64,000 bases of DNA from Kutzneria kofuensis (lineage in GTDB: Bacteria > Actinomycetota > Actinomycetes > Mycobacteriales > Pseudonocardiaceae): NCBI RefSeq assembly GCF_014203355.1, contig NZ_JACHIR010000002.1, forward strand, positions 558,001-622,000. Reading direction: 5' to 3'. The notes beneath the pieces are model-generated. The model was given only the letters and a program-made list of their open reading frames with translations, was not told the origin of the DNA and did not search any database. Both the position numbers and the translations under genes were made by a program. The first letter of the stretch is position 1; each line of letters starts with the position of its first letter. Below, one piece after another: positions 1 through 7,457 of this stretch.

Positions 1-2
1 AG

Positions 3-1079
3 GCGGAGTTCCTCTCCCACCACTACGAGGGCCGGCTGCGCCCGCTGTCGCACTACTCGATGGGCTGGCTGCCGCTGTGGGCCCGCCTCGCCGCCTTCGC
101 CCCCAGCCTGGTCAACTCCGTTTCCAACCTGCGGCTGGTCAAGGCCCTCGGCGGCATCGCCCGGCAGCGTGAGGTTCCTTTGTTCGCACGGCAGCGCCTC
201 GTGAAGCGGCTGGCCGGCCGGACCAGCCCCGCCGGGCACCGCGGCAAGGTGCTGCTGTGGCCGGACACCTTCACCAACAACTTCCACCCCGCCATCGGCG
301 AGGCCGCCGTGCAGGTGTTGGAGGCCGCCGGCTTCGAGGTGATCACTCCTGATCGGACTGTCTGCTGTGGACTCACCTGGATCTCCACCGGCCAGCTCTC
401 CACCGCCGAGCGGGTCGCCCGTCGCACGCTGGAGACGCTGAAGCCGCAGCTTCGGGACGGCACCCCGATCGTCGTGCTGGAACCCAGCTGCGCCGCAGTG
501 TTCCGGGACGACCTGCCCCACCTGCTGCACGGCGACCAGGACGCCCACCGGCTCGCCCACCAGACCAAGACGCTCGCCGAAATCCTCACCGAAAAGGCCC
601 CCGACTGGCGGCCGCCCACCGTCGGTCGGCAGGCCGTCGCGCAACCGCACTGCCACCACCACGCCGTGCTCGGCTTCGACACCGACGAGAAACTCATGCG
701 CCAGTACGGGATCGACGTCGACGTGCTCGACGCCGGCTGCTGCGGGCTCGCCGGCAACTTCGGCTTCGAGCAGGAGCACTACGACGTGTCCATGGCCTGC
801 GCCGAGGACAAGCTGCTGCCGTCGCTGCGGGAGGCCGGCGAGGCCACCCTCGTGCTGGCCGACGGCTTCAGCTGCCGCACCCAGATCGACCAGTCCGACG
901 TCAACCAGCGTCCCATGCACCTTGCCGAAGTGCTTGCGGCTGCGCTACACGGGACGCAGCCGCAACCCGAGCGGCCGTCCGCGCCGAGCAGGGCGGCGCG
1001 GACGGCCGTTGCGGCCGCGGCGGTGGCCGCGGCCGCCGGTCCCGCGCTGGCGTGGCTGTTCCGACGACGCTCCCGCTGA
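3..1079 (+). CDS. FAD/Fe-S oxidoreductase, C-terminal part (5' end outside window)
   Basis: The frame is open to the left edge, so only the last 358 codons are present. The visible part is the C-terminal iron-sulfur half of an FAD-linked oxidase fused to a (Fe-S)-binding domain, as in glycolate/D-lactate dehydrogenase-type enzymes. Two CCG (cysteine-rich) segments are seen: VCCGLTW near base 360 and GCCGLAGNFGF near base 740, each expected to help bind a cluster or electron-carrier partner. The second is followed by the usual MACAEDKLLP stretch. The last ~40 residues are odd: a Pro/Arg-rich linker, then an Ala-rich hydrophobic run ending in RRRSR. This looks like an added C-terminal membrane anchor and is not typical of the family. 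The ATG at base 60 lies inside the domain and is not taken as the start. The substrate is unknown. Confidence 0.8.
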   Translation, partial: AEFLSHHYEGRLRPLSHYSMGWLPLWARLAAFAPSLVNSVSNLRLVKALGGIARQREVPLFARQRLVKRLAGRTSPAGHRGKVLLWPDTFTNNFHPAIGEAAVQVLEAAGFEVITPDRTVCCGLTWISTGQLSTAERVARRTLETLKPQLRDGTPIVVLEPSCAAVFRDDLPHLLHGDQDAHRLAHQTKTLAEILTEKAPDWRPPTVGRQAVAQPHCHHHAVLGFDTDEKLMRQYGIDVDVLDAGCCGLAGNFGFEQEHYDVSMACAEDKLLPSLREAGEATLVLADGFSCRTQIDQSDVNQRPMHLAEVLAAALHGTQPQPERPSAPSRAARTAVAAAAVAAAAGPALAWLFRRRSR

Positions 1080-1122
1080 GCAAAGGAAATGGCCCCGGTT
1101 CACCGGGGCCATTCCTTTGCTC
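1078..1122. terminator. Bidirectional intrinsic terminator
   Basis: This is a near-perfect inverted repeat with ~20-bp arms (GAGCAAAGGAAATGGCCCC and its complement, one bulged A) around a short TTCA loop. It begins at the stop codon of the oxidoreductase and ends at the stop codon of the GH15 gene. It therefore serves both convergent genes. Confidence 0.85.
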
Positions 1123-2845
1123 ACTGCCACCCGCGCGACAACCTCGCCGCGCACTCCAGCAACATCCCGTGCACAAAAGCTTGCGGGATGTTGCCGCGCA
1201 GCTGCCGCTGGCCGACGTCGTACTCCTCGGTGAACAGCCCGGGCGGCCCGCAGGAGGCGCGGTTGCGTTCGAACCGGCGGGCGGCGGAGATGGCGTCGCC
1301 CTGTTGGTGTTCGGCGAGGGCGAGCCAGAAGCCGCACACGAGGAAAGCCCCTTCGGCGGCGCCGAGTTTCCGTTCGTCGTGACGGAAGCGGTAGACGTAG
1401 CCGTCGCGGCCGAGGTCCTCCTGGACGGCGCGCACGGTGGCGATGCTGCGCGGGTCGTCGGCGGGCAGCGCACCGCGCAATGCCGGCAGCAGCAGGGAAG
1501 CATCGACAGAATCGTCGTCTATGGATCGTTGCCAGTGGCCACGCGGATGCAGGGAAGTCCGGGCGGTCTCGGCCAGGATGGCATCGGCCAGGGCCGTGCA
1601 CCGGTTCGCCATCATGAACTTGGCGGTGCGTCGAAGGCCGGCCACGCAGATCAGGTTGGAATGGGTCCAGGACCGGTCCTCCAGTTCCCACACGCCGGCC
1701 TCGGTCTTGCGCCACTGCTGCTCGATGGCGTCGATGGCGACGTCGATGGCCCGCTCCGCGTCGGCCGTCAGGTGGTCGTGCTCGGCGGCCGCGCCGAACA
1801 GCAGCAGCGCCTCGCCGAAGGCGTCCAGCTGGAACTGGTGCCGCACGCGGTTGCCGACCCGGTCGGTGCCGCCGGGATAGCCGGGAAGGTCGAGTTCACG
1901 CTGGTCGGGGATCTGCCCGCCGGTGACGGTGTACGCCGGCTTGAGGTCGGGCCCGTGCTCGATCAGCCGTTCGGCGACGAAACGGACGGCGTCGTCCATG
2001 AGACGGTGCGGCTGATGGGTGGCGACGGCCTGGCCCACGTAGCACTGGTCGCGGATCCACGCGTACCGGTAGTCGTAGTCGCCGCCGAGCTTTGCCCGTT
2101 CCGGCAACGAAGTCGTGGCGGCGGCGACCATTCCGCCGGTGCCGGACGTCAGTCCGGTCAGGACTGAGTAGGCGTGCCTGGCGTCATCGGGCACGAGCGT
2201 GTCGAGGCAGTCCGGAACCGCCTCGCGCCACCCGTGCTCGGTTTCCTGCCAGCACAACCCGGGATCCGGCGGCGGCCCGTCGAACGGCCGGTCGGAGACT
2301 TCCAGCACGAAGTCGTGGTGCCGCCCGGCTTCCACCCGGACGCGCCCGTCGACCGCGCCAGTCCATCGGATCCACAGTGGACCCGTACGCATGGTCCACA
2401 CGTCGCCGTTCCGCTCGACGTCGCGCACCTCGGCCCGGCCGAAGTCGGCCCCGGGTTTGCAGCGCACGAGCAGCTCGACGGGATCGTCGTCGGCGAGGAT
2501 CCTCCGCAACAGCACCGCTCGGTGCGGATCGGCCGGGAGGGCAAGCGCCTCCCGGCATTCCACGATGGTGCCTTGCGTGCTCCACCGGCTGTGCCAGATC
2601 AGCGTGCCGGGCTCGTAGTAGCCGCCCCACACGTGCCACGGGTCCGCCGGCACCACCTGGTAGTAGCCGCCCCCGCCGATCAGCGCGCCGAACACGGCGT
2701 CGTCGTGCCACCTCGGCGCGCACATCCACGCCACGCAGCCCTGCGGGTCGATCAATGCGCCGCGTTCGCCGTCCGCGACCAGCGCGTACTCCCGCAGGAC
2801 GTGCGGTATGCAGTCCAGTCCGTCCACACCAGACGGATACCCCAC
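1121..2845 (-). CDS. Glycoside hydrolase family 15 (glucoamylase/trehalase-like)
   Basis: The protein has 574 residues and no signal peptide, so it should be cytoplasmic. The N-terminal ~230 residues form the beta-sandwich domain of bacterial GH15 proteins (EYALVADGERGALIDPQG, then CVAWMCAPRW). The C-terminal (alpha/alpha)6 domain carries YDYRYAWIRD, the VWELED acid motif (Glu387) and the later Glu498 in EGAFLVCGFWL, both expected catalytic carboxylates. Family members release glucose from alpha-glucans or split trehalose; which applies here cannot be told. The GTG start abuts the stop of the enolase-superfamily gene upstream (TGA at 2848-2846). An in-frame GTG six codons later is an alternative. 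It is the last gene of a five-gene operon. Confidence 0.85.
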   Translation of the reverse strand: MGYPSGVDGLDCIPHVLREYALVADGERGALIDPQGCVAWMCAPRWHDDAVFGALIGGGGYYQVVPADPWHVWGGYYEPGTLIWHSRWSTQGTIVECREALALPADPHRAVLLRRILADDDPVELLVRCKPGADFGRAEVRDVERNGDVWTMRTGPLWIRWTGAVDGRVRVEAGRHHDFVLEVSDRPFDGPPPDPGLCWQETEHGWREAVPDCLDTLVPDDARHAYSVLTGLTSGTGGMVAAATTSLPERAKLGGDYDYRYAWIRDQCYVGQAVATHQPHRLMDDAVRFVAERLIEHGPDLKPAYTVTGGQIPDQRELDLPGYPGGTDRVGNRVRHQFQLDAFGEALLLFGAAAEHDHLTADAERAIDVAIDAIEQQWRKTEAGVWELEDRSWTHSNLICVAGLRRTAKFMMANRCTALADAILAETARTSLHPRGHWQRSIDDDSVDASLLLPALRGALPADDPRSIATVRAVQEDLGRDGYVYRFRHDERKLGAAEGAFLVCGFWLALAEHQQGDAISAARRFERNRASCGPPGLFTEEYDVGQRQLRGNIPQAFVHGMLLECAARLSRGWQ

Positions 2846-3925
2846 TCAGCGCACTCGGAAGCGCTCCGCGTCGGCCTCCTTGAACACCAGCCCGTTACCA
2901 GGCGTTTCCACCGGAATCAGACAGCCTTCGACCGGTTCGAGCACGCCGTCGAACAACATCTGCTCGATGCGGACATGGTCGTGGAAGTACTCCAGGTGCC
3001 GCAGGTGCGGCGGCACCGTCGCCGCGTGCACGTGGGCCATCGGCGCGCAGTGCCCGGAGAACGGCTTGGTCGTCGCCGTCGCCACCCGCAGCCACTCCGT
3101 GATGCCGGCGCAGCGGGTGATGTCCGCCTGCAGCACGTCCACACACGGGGCCATGACCTGGAAGTACTCCAGGTGGTAGCCGTACTCCCCCGCGGTGACG
3201 TCCAGCGGCAGGTCACGCGACAAATCGGTCAGACCCGGCAGGTCGTCGGAGCTGACCGGCTCCTCGAACCACGTCACATCGGCCTGCTCGACCAGCTGCC
3301 GACCCAACCGCAGCGCCGTGACCTGGTCGTACGCGCCGTTCGCGTCCACGTACAGCTCGGTGTCGGTGCCGATGGCCTTGCGCACCGCGCAGGCCCGTTC
3401 GAGGTCGTCCTCCGGCGAGATGCCGATCTTCATCTTCACCCGCGGGATGCCCTGCTCGACCCAGCCGGCCAGCTGCGCGACCAGGTCGTCCCGCGAGTAC
3501 GTGGTGAAGCCGCCGGAGCCGTACACCGGCACCTCGGACCGGCAGCCGCCGAGCAGGCGGTGCAGCGACACGTCGAGGGTACGGGCCTTGGCGTCCCACA
3601 GGGCCATGTCGACGGCGGCGATGGCCATCGAGCACAGGCCGGGACGGCCCAGGTTGCGGATCGCCGACCGCATGGCCTCCCAGGCCGCCCCCGTCTCCCG
3701 CACGTCGATGCCGACCACCCGCGGCGCCAGCAGGCCGGAAATCAGGCTCTCCAGGCACTCGTGGCCGTAGGTGTGGCCGACGCCGGTCACCCCCGCCCGG
3801 GTGCGGACGGTGACCACGACGATCGTGGTCGCGTCCCACGACAGCGTGCCGTCCGCCTCCGGCCCGTCGGTCGGCACCGTGTACGCGGCGGCCTCGACCG
3901 ACGTGACCTCGTGCCCGTCACTCAT
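2846..3925 (-). CDS. Mandelate racemase/muconate lactonizing enzyme family protein
   Basis: This 359-residue enolase-superfamily protein has the capping domain first and the barrel second. The expected mandelate-racemase-subgroup residues are present: KMK (Lys164/Lys166), metal ligands Asp194 (DANGAYD), Glu221 or Glu222 (WFEEPV) and Glu247 (TAGE), and His292 in SGHCAP. It should be an active Mg-dependent acid-sugar dehydratase or racemase. The neighbouring GH15 gene makes a sugar acid a reasonable guess, but the substrate is unknown. Its start overlaps the SnoaL-like gene by 4 bases (ATGA) and its stop touches the GH15 start, so co-translation is expected. Confidence 0.85.
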   Translation of the reverse strand: MSDGHEVTSVEAAAYTVPTDGPEADGTLSWDATTIVVVTVRTRAGVTGVGHTYGHECLESLISGLLAPRVVGIDVRETGAAWEAMRSAIRNLGRPGLCSMAIAAVDMALWDAKARTLDVSLHRLLGGCRSEVPVYGSGGFTTYSRDDLVAQLAGWVEQGIPRVKMKIGISPEDDLERACAVRKAIGTDTELYVDANGAYDQVTALRLGRQLVEQADVTWFEEPVSSDDLPGLTDLSRDLPLDVTAGEYGYHLEYFQVMAPCVDVLQADITRCAGITEWLRVATATTKPFSGHCAPMAHVHAATVPPHLRHLEYFHDHVRIEQMLFDGVLEPVEGCLIPVETPGNGLVFKEADAERFRVR

Positions 3926-4338
3926 GACGGGACGGACACGTTCAGGCGGCCCAGAATCGCCAGATCGTCGACGGCGCCCCAGCGCTCGACGATCTTGCCG
4001 TCGGCCAGCCGTGACATCTGCATGCCCCGCGTCTCGACCCGGTGCCCGGTGGCCGCGACGCCGTGAAACCGGCCGCGCTGCGTGCCGCTGAGCCGGTACA
4101 CCAGCGCCACGTGGTCCCCCTCGGCGATGATCACGTCCTCCTCCAGGTGCAGGTCCGGGAACGCCGAGTTCAGGTCGGCGAAGTACCGCTGCACACCGTC
4201 GAAGCCGCCGCCGTGCTCCGGCGCCGGATCGTGGTCGACCAGGTCGTAGGCGTAGACCTCGTCGAGCCGGTCGAACTCCTGCTTGTTCACCAGTTCCAGC
4301 AGCCGCCGCACGGTCTGCACGTTCTGCTCACGAGTCAT
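3922..4338 (-). CDS. SnoaL-like/NTF2-fold protein
   Basis: This 138-residue single-domain protein has the typical SnoaL-like ester cyclase pattern: VRRLLELVNKQ, then a DHDPAP segment, FPDLHLEEDVIIAEGDHVAL and a C-terminal DGKIVERWGAVDDL. The fold is a cone-shaped alpha+beta barrel used by polyketide cyclases but also by many proteins of unknown role. It overlaps DUF1360 by 11 bases and the enolase-superfamily gene by 4. No polyketide genes are nearby, so a cyclase function is not implied. Confidence 0.75.
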   Translation of the reverse strand: MTREQNVQTVRRLLELVNKQEFDRLDEVYAYDLVDHDPAPEHGGGFDGVQRYFADLNSAFPDLHLEEDVIIAEGDHVALVYRLSGTQRGRFHGVAATGHRVETRGMQMSRLADGKIVERWGAVDDLAILGRLNVSVPS

Positions 4339-4846
4339 CGCCGGCGTCCTTCGCGTTGTCGTAGGCCAGTTGCAAGCCGTCGTTCAAGGCGAGAGCGGTC
4401 AACGTGGTGCACACCAGCCGGGTCAGCCGCGGCGCGAACACCATGCCCGCGGTCAGCCCGGTCGCCACCCACACCGCCAGGCAGAACGGGCAAGTGAGCA
4501 GCTCGCCGGCGGCGTGCTGGACGCCGTGGCCGCGGACTGACTCCATCAGCTCACCGTCGCCGGCCGGCTCCTCGTACCGCGTGAACGGCGCCCGCAACGG
4601 ACTGGTCACCGCGTCCTTGGTGAGCAGGCGGCTCAGCTTGTACGTCGCCAACGACAGCAAGGCGGTGTCGGTGATGCTCGGCGTGGGCGGCGTGATCCGC
4701 AGCGACCTGGCCAGCACGGTCAGGCCACCGGTCACACCGCCGTACACGCCGAGCACAGCCAGGTAGCCGCCCAGGGGACGGTCCTCGTCACCCTGGTACT
4801 GCTGCTTGACCCGGCGGATCAGCGTTTGGACCGACATCCGCGTCAC
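4328..4846 (-). CDS. DUF1360 membrane protein
   Basis: The protein has 172 residues. The conserved DUF1360 block is clear: TALLSLATYKLSRLLTKD, then TSPLRAPFTRYEE, and near the C-terminus ELLTCPFCLAVWVAT with a CxxC pair. Hydrophobic segments around residues 25-45 and 115-135 suggest an inner-membrane protein. The family occurs in sporulating and mycelial bacteria without a known activity. The GTG start gives a 4-base overlap with the upstream small gene; an in-frame ATG is three codons downstream. Confidence 0.75.
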   Translation of the reverse strand: MTRMSVQTLIRRVKQQYQGDEDRPLGGYLAVLGVYGGVTGGLTVLARSLRITPPTPSITDTALLSLATYKLSRLLTKDAVTSPLRAPFTRYEEPAGDGELMESVRGHGVQHAAGELLTCPFCLAVWVATGLTAGMVFAPRLTRLVCTTLTALALNDGLQLAYDNAKDAGDDS

Positions 4847-5085
4847 CGAACCGCCGGACCGGCCTTGCTGGTCTGCCGGATCTGGTTCAGGAACTCGTGG
4901 CAGCGGCGCGCCCGCTCGGAGTCCTCGGCCATCACCTGTTCGAAGAACTCGGCGATCTCGTTCTCGCCCGCGTTGCGGGCGTCCCGCACGTACTGGCCGT
5001 AGTCGTGGCCGGCCTTGAGCGAGTGGTACTGGACGGAGATCAGGTCGAAGCTCACGTCGTCGAAGCCGGTCTCCCCGGTCGCCAT
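4843..5085 (-). CDS. Small acidic helical protein, function unknown
   Basis: This 80-residue protein is first in the five-gene operon. It has an ATG start with the ribosome-binding site GAAGGGAG upstream on the minus strand. It is predicted mostly helical and acidic, with the segment NEIAEFFEQVMAEDSERARRC; spaced Glu/His residues recall short ferritin-like or bacterioferritin-associated proteins, but no metal site can be shown. It overlaps DUF1360 by 4 bases. Similar-length proteins appear common in actinomycetes; no function is claimed. Confidence 0.65.
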   Translation of the reverse strand: MATGETGFDDVSFDLISVQYHSLKAGHDYGQYVRDARNAGENEIAEFFEQVMAEDSERARRCHEFLNQIRQTSKAGPAVR

Positions 5086-5157
5086 GTCTGGACTCCCTTC
5101 GTTCTTCTGTCCTCCGTTAATGCGTTACCCCGCCACGGCGCGGGTAATCGTCGCCCC
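5086..5157. promoter_or_regulatory. Divergent promoter region
   Basis: This 72-base gap separates the minus-strand operon from the first glycosyltransferase. It holds the inverted repeat TTACCC (5125-5130) / GGGTAA (5142-5147), a candidate operator. No promoter hexamers are assigned with confidence. Confidence 0.35.
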
Positions 5158-6093
5158 GTGGGTGAACTACGGGTGGCGATGGTCCAGGGCGGCACCGACC
5201 GGCGGCTCGACGGCGTGGCCGACTACACCGGACACCTGGTGCCGGCGCTGCGCGATGTCGGCGTCGACGTCGTGGACCTGGCGTCGGATGTGGACATCGT
5301 GCACGTGCAACATGCACCCTTCGGATTTCCGGACGGTATGGGCGAGTCCCGGTTTCCGGCGCCGCTGGTGACGACGTTGCACGAGTACGACGAGACCCTG
5401 GTGCCGCTGAGCGACGCGTTGGTGGTGACGAACCCGTCGCACGCTCGGGAGCTTCGTCGCCGCACCGGGCGGTCGGCGTGGCACATCCCGCTGGCGCCGA
5501 ACGTGCCGGTGTGTGACGTGCCGGCGCGGCGGTTTGGTGGGACGACCGTGGTGTTCTTCGGGTTCGTGCATCCGGTCAAGGGGACCCGGTACCTGATCGA
5601 GGCCGTGCAGCGGCTTTCCGGGGTGCGGTTGGTGGTGGTCGGCGGGTTCGAGTCGCTGGCGATGCCGCCGGATGAGGCTGCGGCATATCGGGCCGAACTG
5701 GAGGCGCTGGCCGATGAACGGGTGGAGTTCACCGGGCACCTGCCGGTTCACGAGGTGTCGGCCGTGCTGCACGGGGCGGACGTGGCGGTGCTGCCGTTCA
5801 CGGCCGGCGTGACGACGAAGAGTGGAGCGTTGTTGACGGTGCTGGCGCACGGGTTGCCGACGGTGGTGACCGACGCCGGGGATCCGGAGTTGGTGGACGG
5901 TGAGACGGTCGTCGTCGCTTCTCCGGTGCGAAGTGCGGACGCGATCGTGACGGCGCTGCAGCGGGTGCTGGGGGATTCCGCGTTGCGTGAGCGGTTGTCC
6001 ATGCGGGGCAAGGCGATGGTGGCGGAGCGGACGTGGCCGGCGATAGCCCGGCGGCACCGGGAGTTGTACGAACAGGTGCTGCGGAATGGGTGA
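5158..6093 (+). CDS. Glycosyltransferase family 4 (GT-B fold)
   Basis: The GTG at 5158 gives a 311-residue protein; the frame is open further upstream but that part is antisense to the small acidic gene. The N-terminal Rossmann domain has LRVAMVQGGTD and an HVQHAPFG segment. The C-terminal domain has VVFFGFVHPVKGTRYL, FTGHLPVHEVSAVL, the ADVAVLPF sugar-nucleotide loop and LLTVLAHGLPTVVTD with the acidic DAGDPELV patch where GT4 enzymes normally carry an EX7E motif. It is a probable cytoplasmic retaining transferase. Its last 8 bases overlap the GT9 gene that follows. It opens the plus-strand side of the heptose locus. Confidence 0.8.
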   Translation: MGELRVAMVQGGTDRRLDGVADYTGHLVPALRDVGVDVVDLASDVDIVHVQHAPFGFPDGMGESRFPAPLVTTLHEYDETLVPLSDALVVTNPSHARELRRRTGRSAWHIPLAPNVPVCDVPARRFGGTTVVFFGFVHPVKGTRYLIEAVQRLSGVRLVVVGGFESLAMPPDEAAAYRAELEALADERVEFTGHLPVHEVSAVLHGADVAVLPFTAGVTTKSGALLTVLAHGLPTVVTDAGDPELVDGETVVVASPVRSADAIVTALQRVLGDSALRERLSMRGKAMVAERTWPAIARRHRELYEQVLRNG

Positions 6094-6985
6094 TTTCCGC
6101 CGGATTCTGGTGATCGAGTTGTTGGGCGGTATCGGCGATCTGCTGATGGTGCTGCCGGCGGTGCACGCGCTGGGCCGGCGGTACGTCGGCGCTCGGGTGA
6201 CCGTGCTGACCGAGGAGCCGGGGGCGGAGCTGTTACGGACAGATCCTTGGGTGGCGGAGGTTTCCACGTCCACCGACGTGCGCGGTGAGCTGGCGCGGGT
6301 GGATCCGGATCTGGTCGTGAGCACCTCGATGCACAGCGGGATTCCGGGGTTGGTGGCCGCGCACGGGTGCCGGGCGGTGACGGATCTCTGGCGGAACCCG
6401 CCGGCGGATCAACGGATTCCGGTGCGGTATCTGGAGATTCTCCGGGCAGAGGGGTTGATCGGGGAGACGGATCCGACGCCGAGGGTGCATCTGACCGCTG
6501 ACGAGTTGGAGCGGGGACGGCAGGTCGTCGGGGACGTCAAGCGGCCGGTGGTGCTGGTTCGGGACTCGGGGATGGCGGTGAAGCGGTGGCCCTACTTCGA
6601 CGAGCTGGCGGAGGTTGTGCCGGTGTTGGAGCTGCCGGCGATGTCGTTACGGGAGTTGGGGGCGTGCTTCGCTGCCGTGGCGTCGGTGGGTGGTGTGGTG
6701 GTCGGGGGCGACACCGGGCCGGTGCGGTTGGCGGAGGCGATGGGGGCGCGGGTGGTGGGGCTGTTCGGGCCGACGACGGTTGAACGTTATGGCTATGGGG
6801 ATGGGAATCTGCAGGGGTTGCCCGAGTGCCCGCACCGGCGGCCGTTGGCGATCACGGAGCAGCCGTGCTGGTGGAGTGCGCGGTGCCCGTTGGCCGAGGA
6901 CGGGCCGGCGTGCATGGCGGCGATCTCGGTGCGGGACGTGCTGGGCCGTTTGTCCGGGGGCGGGGCGGGTAGAGCTTCGGTCTGA
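6086..6985 (+). CDS. GT9 family (ADP-heptose:LPS heptosyltransferase-like) glycosyltransferase
   Basis: This 299-residue GT-B protein starts with ILVIELLGGIGDLLMVLPAVHAL, the GT9 N-terminal signature. It later shows the GGDTGPVRLAEAMGARVVGLFGP motif, which in WaaC/WaaF-type enzymes binds the ADP-heptose donor. The C-terminus has PCWWSARCPLAEDGPACM, a Cys cluster common in actinobacterial and cyanobacterial GT9 proteins. It overlaps the GT4 gene by 8 bases. ADP-heptose as donor is inferred from the HldE, GmhA and GmhB genes nearby; the acceptor is unknown. Confidence 0.82.
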   Translation: MGDFRRILVIELLGGIGDLLMVLPAVHALGRRYVGARVTVLTEEPGAELLRTDPWVAEVSTSTDVRGELARVDPDLVVSTSMHSGIPGLVAAHGCRAVTDLWRNPPADQRIPVRYLEILRAEGLIGETDPTPRVHLTADELERGRQVVGDVKRPVVLVRDSGMAVKRWPYFDELAEVVPVLELPAMSLRELGACFAAVASVGGVVVGGDTGPVRLAEAMGARVVGLFGPTTVERYGYGDGNLQGLPECPHRRPLAITEQPCWWSARCPLAEDGPACMAAISVRDVLGRLSGGGAGRASV

Positions 6986-7012
6986 GTCGTCGAGTCGTAG
7001 GAAGGAGATCTT

Positions 7013-7201
7013 GTGAGCGAGAAGCCGAATCCGATTCAGATGCAGAAGTTCCTGGGCGGGATGGAGTATCCGGCCAGCAAGGACCAGATCGTGGAGCACG
7101 CGAAGTCCAAGGGGGCCGATGAGGCCGTGCTGGACGGGCTGAAGGCGATTCCCGACCGGGAGTACAACGGACCCAACGCGGTGAGCCAGGCGTTCTCGTA
7201 G
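7013..7201 (+). CDS. DUF2795 domain protein
   Basis: This 62-residue protein covers one DUF2795 domain: the QKFLGGMEYPASKDQIVEHA segment, then a second half ending in NGPNAVSQAFS. A strong ribosome-binding site (AAGGAGAT) precedes the GTG start. The family is small, soluble and helical, common in actinobacteria and of unknown function. It lies 27 bases after the GT9 gene and may be co-transcribed with it. Hairpin element A begins 31 bases after its stop. Confidence 0.8.
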   Translation: MSEKPNPIQMQKFLGGMEYPASKDQIVEHAKSKGADEAVLDGLKAIPDREYNGPNAVSQAFS

Positions 7202-7232
7202 GGGGCTTGGCGGGTTCTTGCGTTGTGGGTCG

Positions 7233-7350
7233 CGTGGATTTTGTGTGGAGCCTCTGGACGATGGCCTCCGAGGGGCAATTCCGGGGCAGGCTCCGCCTGC
7301 CCCTCGCGCGGAGAGCTCAGGCCATCGTCCACCTCCACACAAAATCCACG
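7233..7350 (+). repeat. Long-hairpin repeat element, copy A
   Basis: This is a 118-base palindrome. The outer arms pair over 18 bp (CGTGGATTTTGTGTGGAG) and, after a 3-base asymmetry, over TGGACGATGGCCT. The inner part holds the perfect hairpin GGGGCAGGC-TCC-GCCTGCCCC and an alternative pairing CGAGGGGCA/TGCCCCTCG. Copy B is its reverse complement with about three differences in the ~108-base core. It lies just after the DUF2795 gene and could terminate transcription. Confidence 0.85.
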
Positions 7351-7405
7351 CTTAGGTTTTCGGTGTCGCCGCCGGGGTGGCGGTCGGCGCGATTATGCAT
7401 GAAAC

Positions 7406-7423
7406 AATCACCCGTTAGTGATT
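7406..7423. promoter_or_regulatory. Inverted repeat upstream of the HNH gene
   Basis: AATCAC and GTGATT arms are separated by six bases, 35 bases before the HNH start, in a locally AT-richer stretch. It is a candidate operator or part of the promoter. No LexA-type box fits here. Confidence 0.35.
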
Positions 7424-7457
7424 CGAGTTCGATCATGTGTGCGAGTATTCTGGGCAC

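Noticed and set aside
7400-7457. Possible LexA (SOS) box before the HNH gene
   Set aside because: Only one half-site-like GTTCGA is present; the matching TCGAAC at the right distance is missing.
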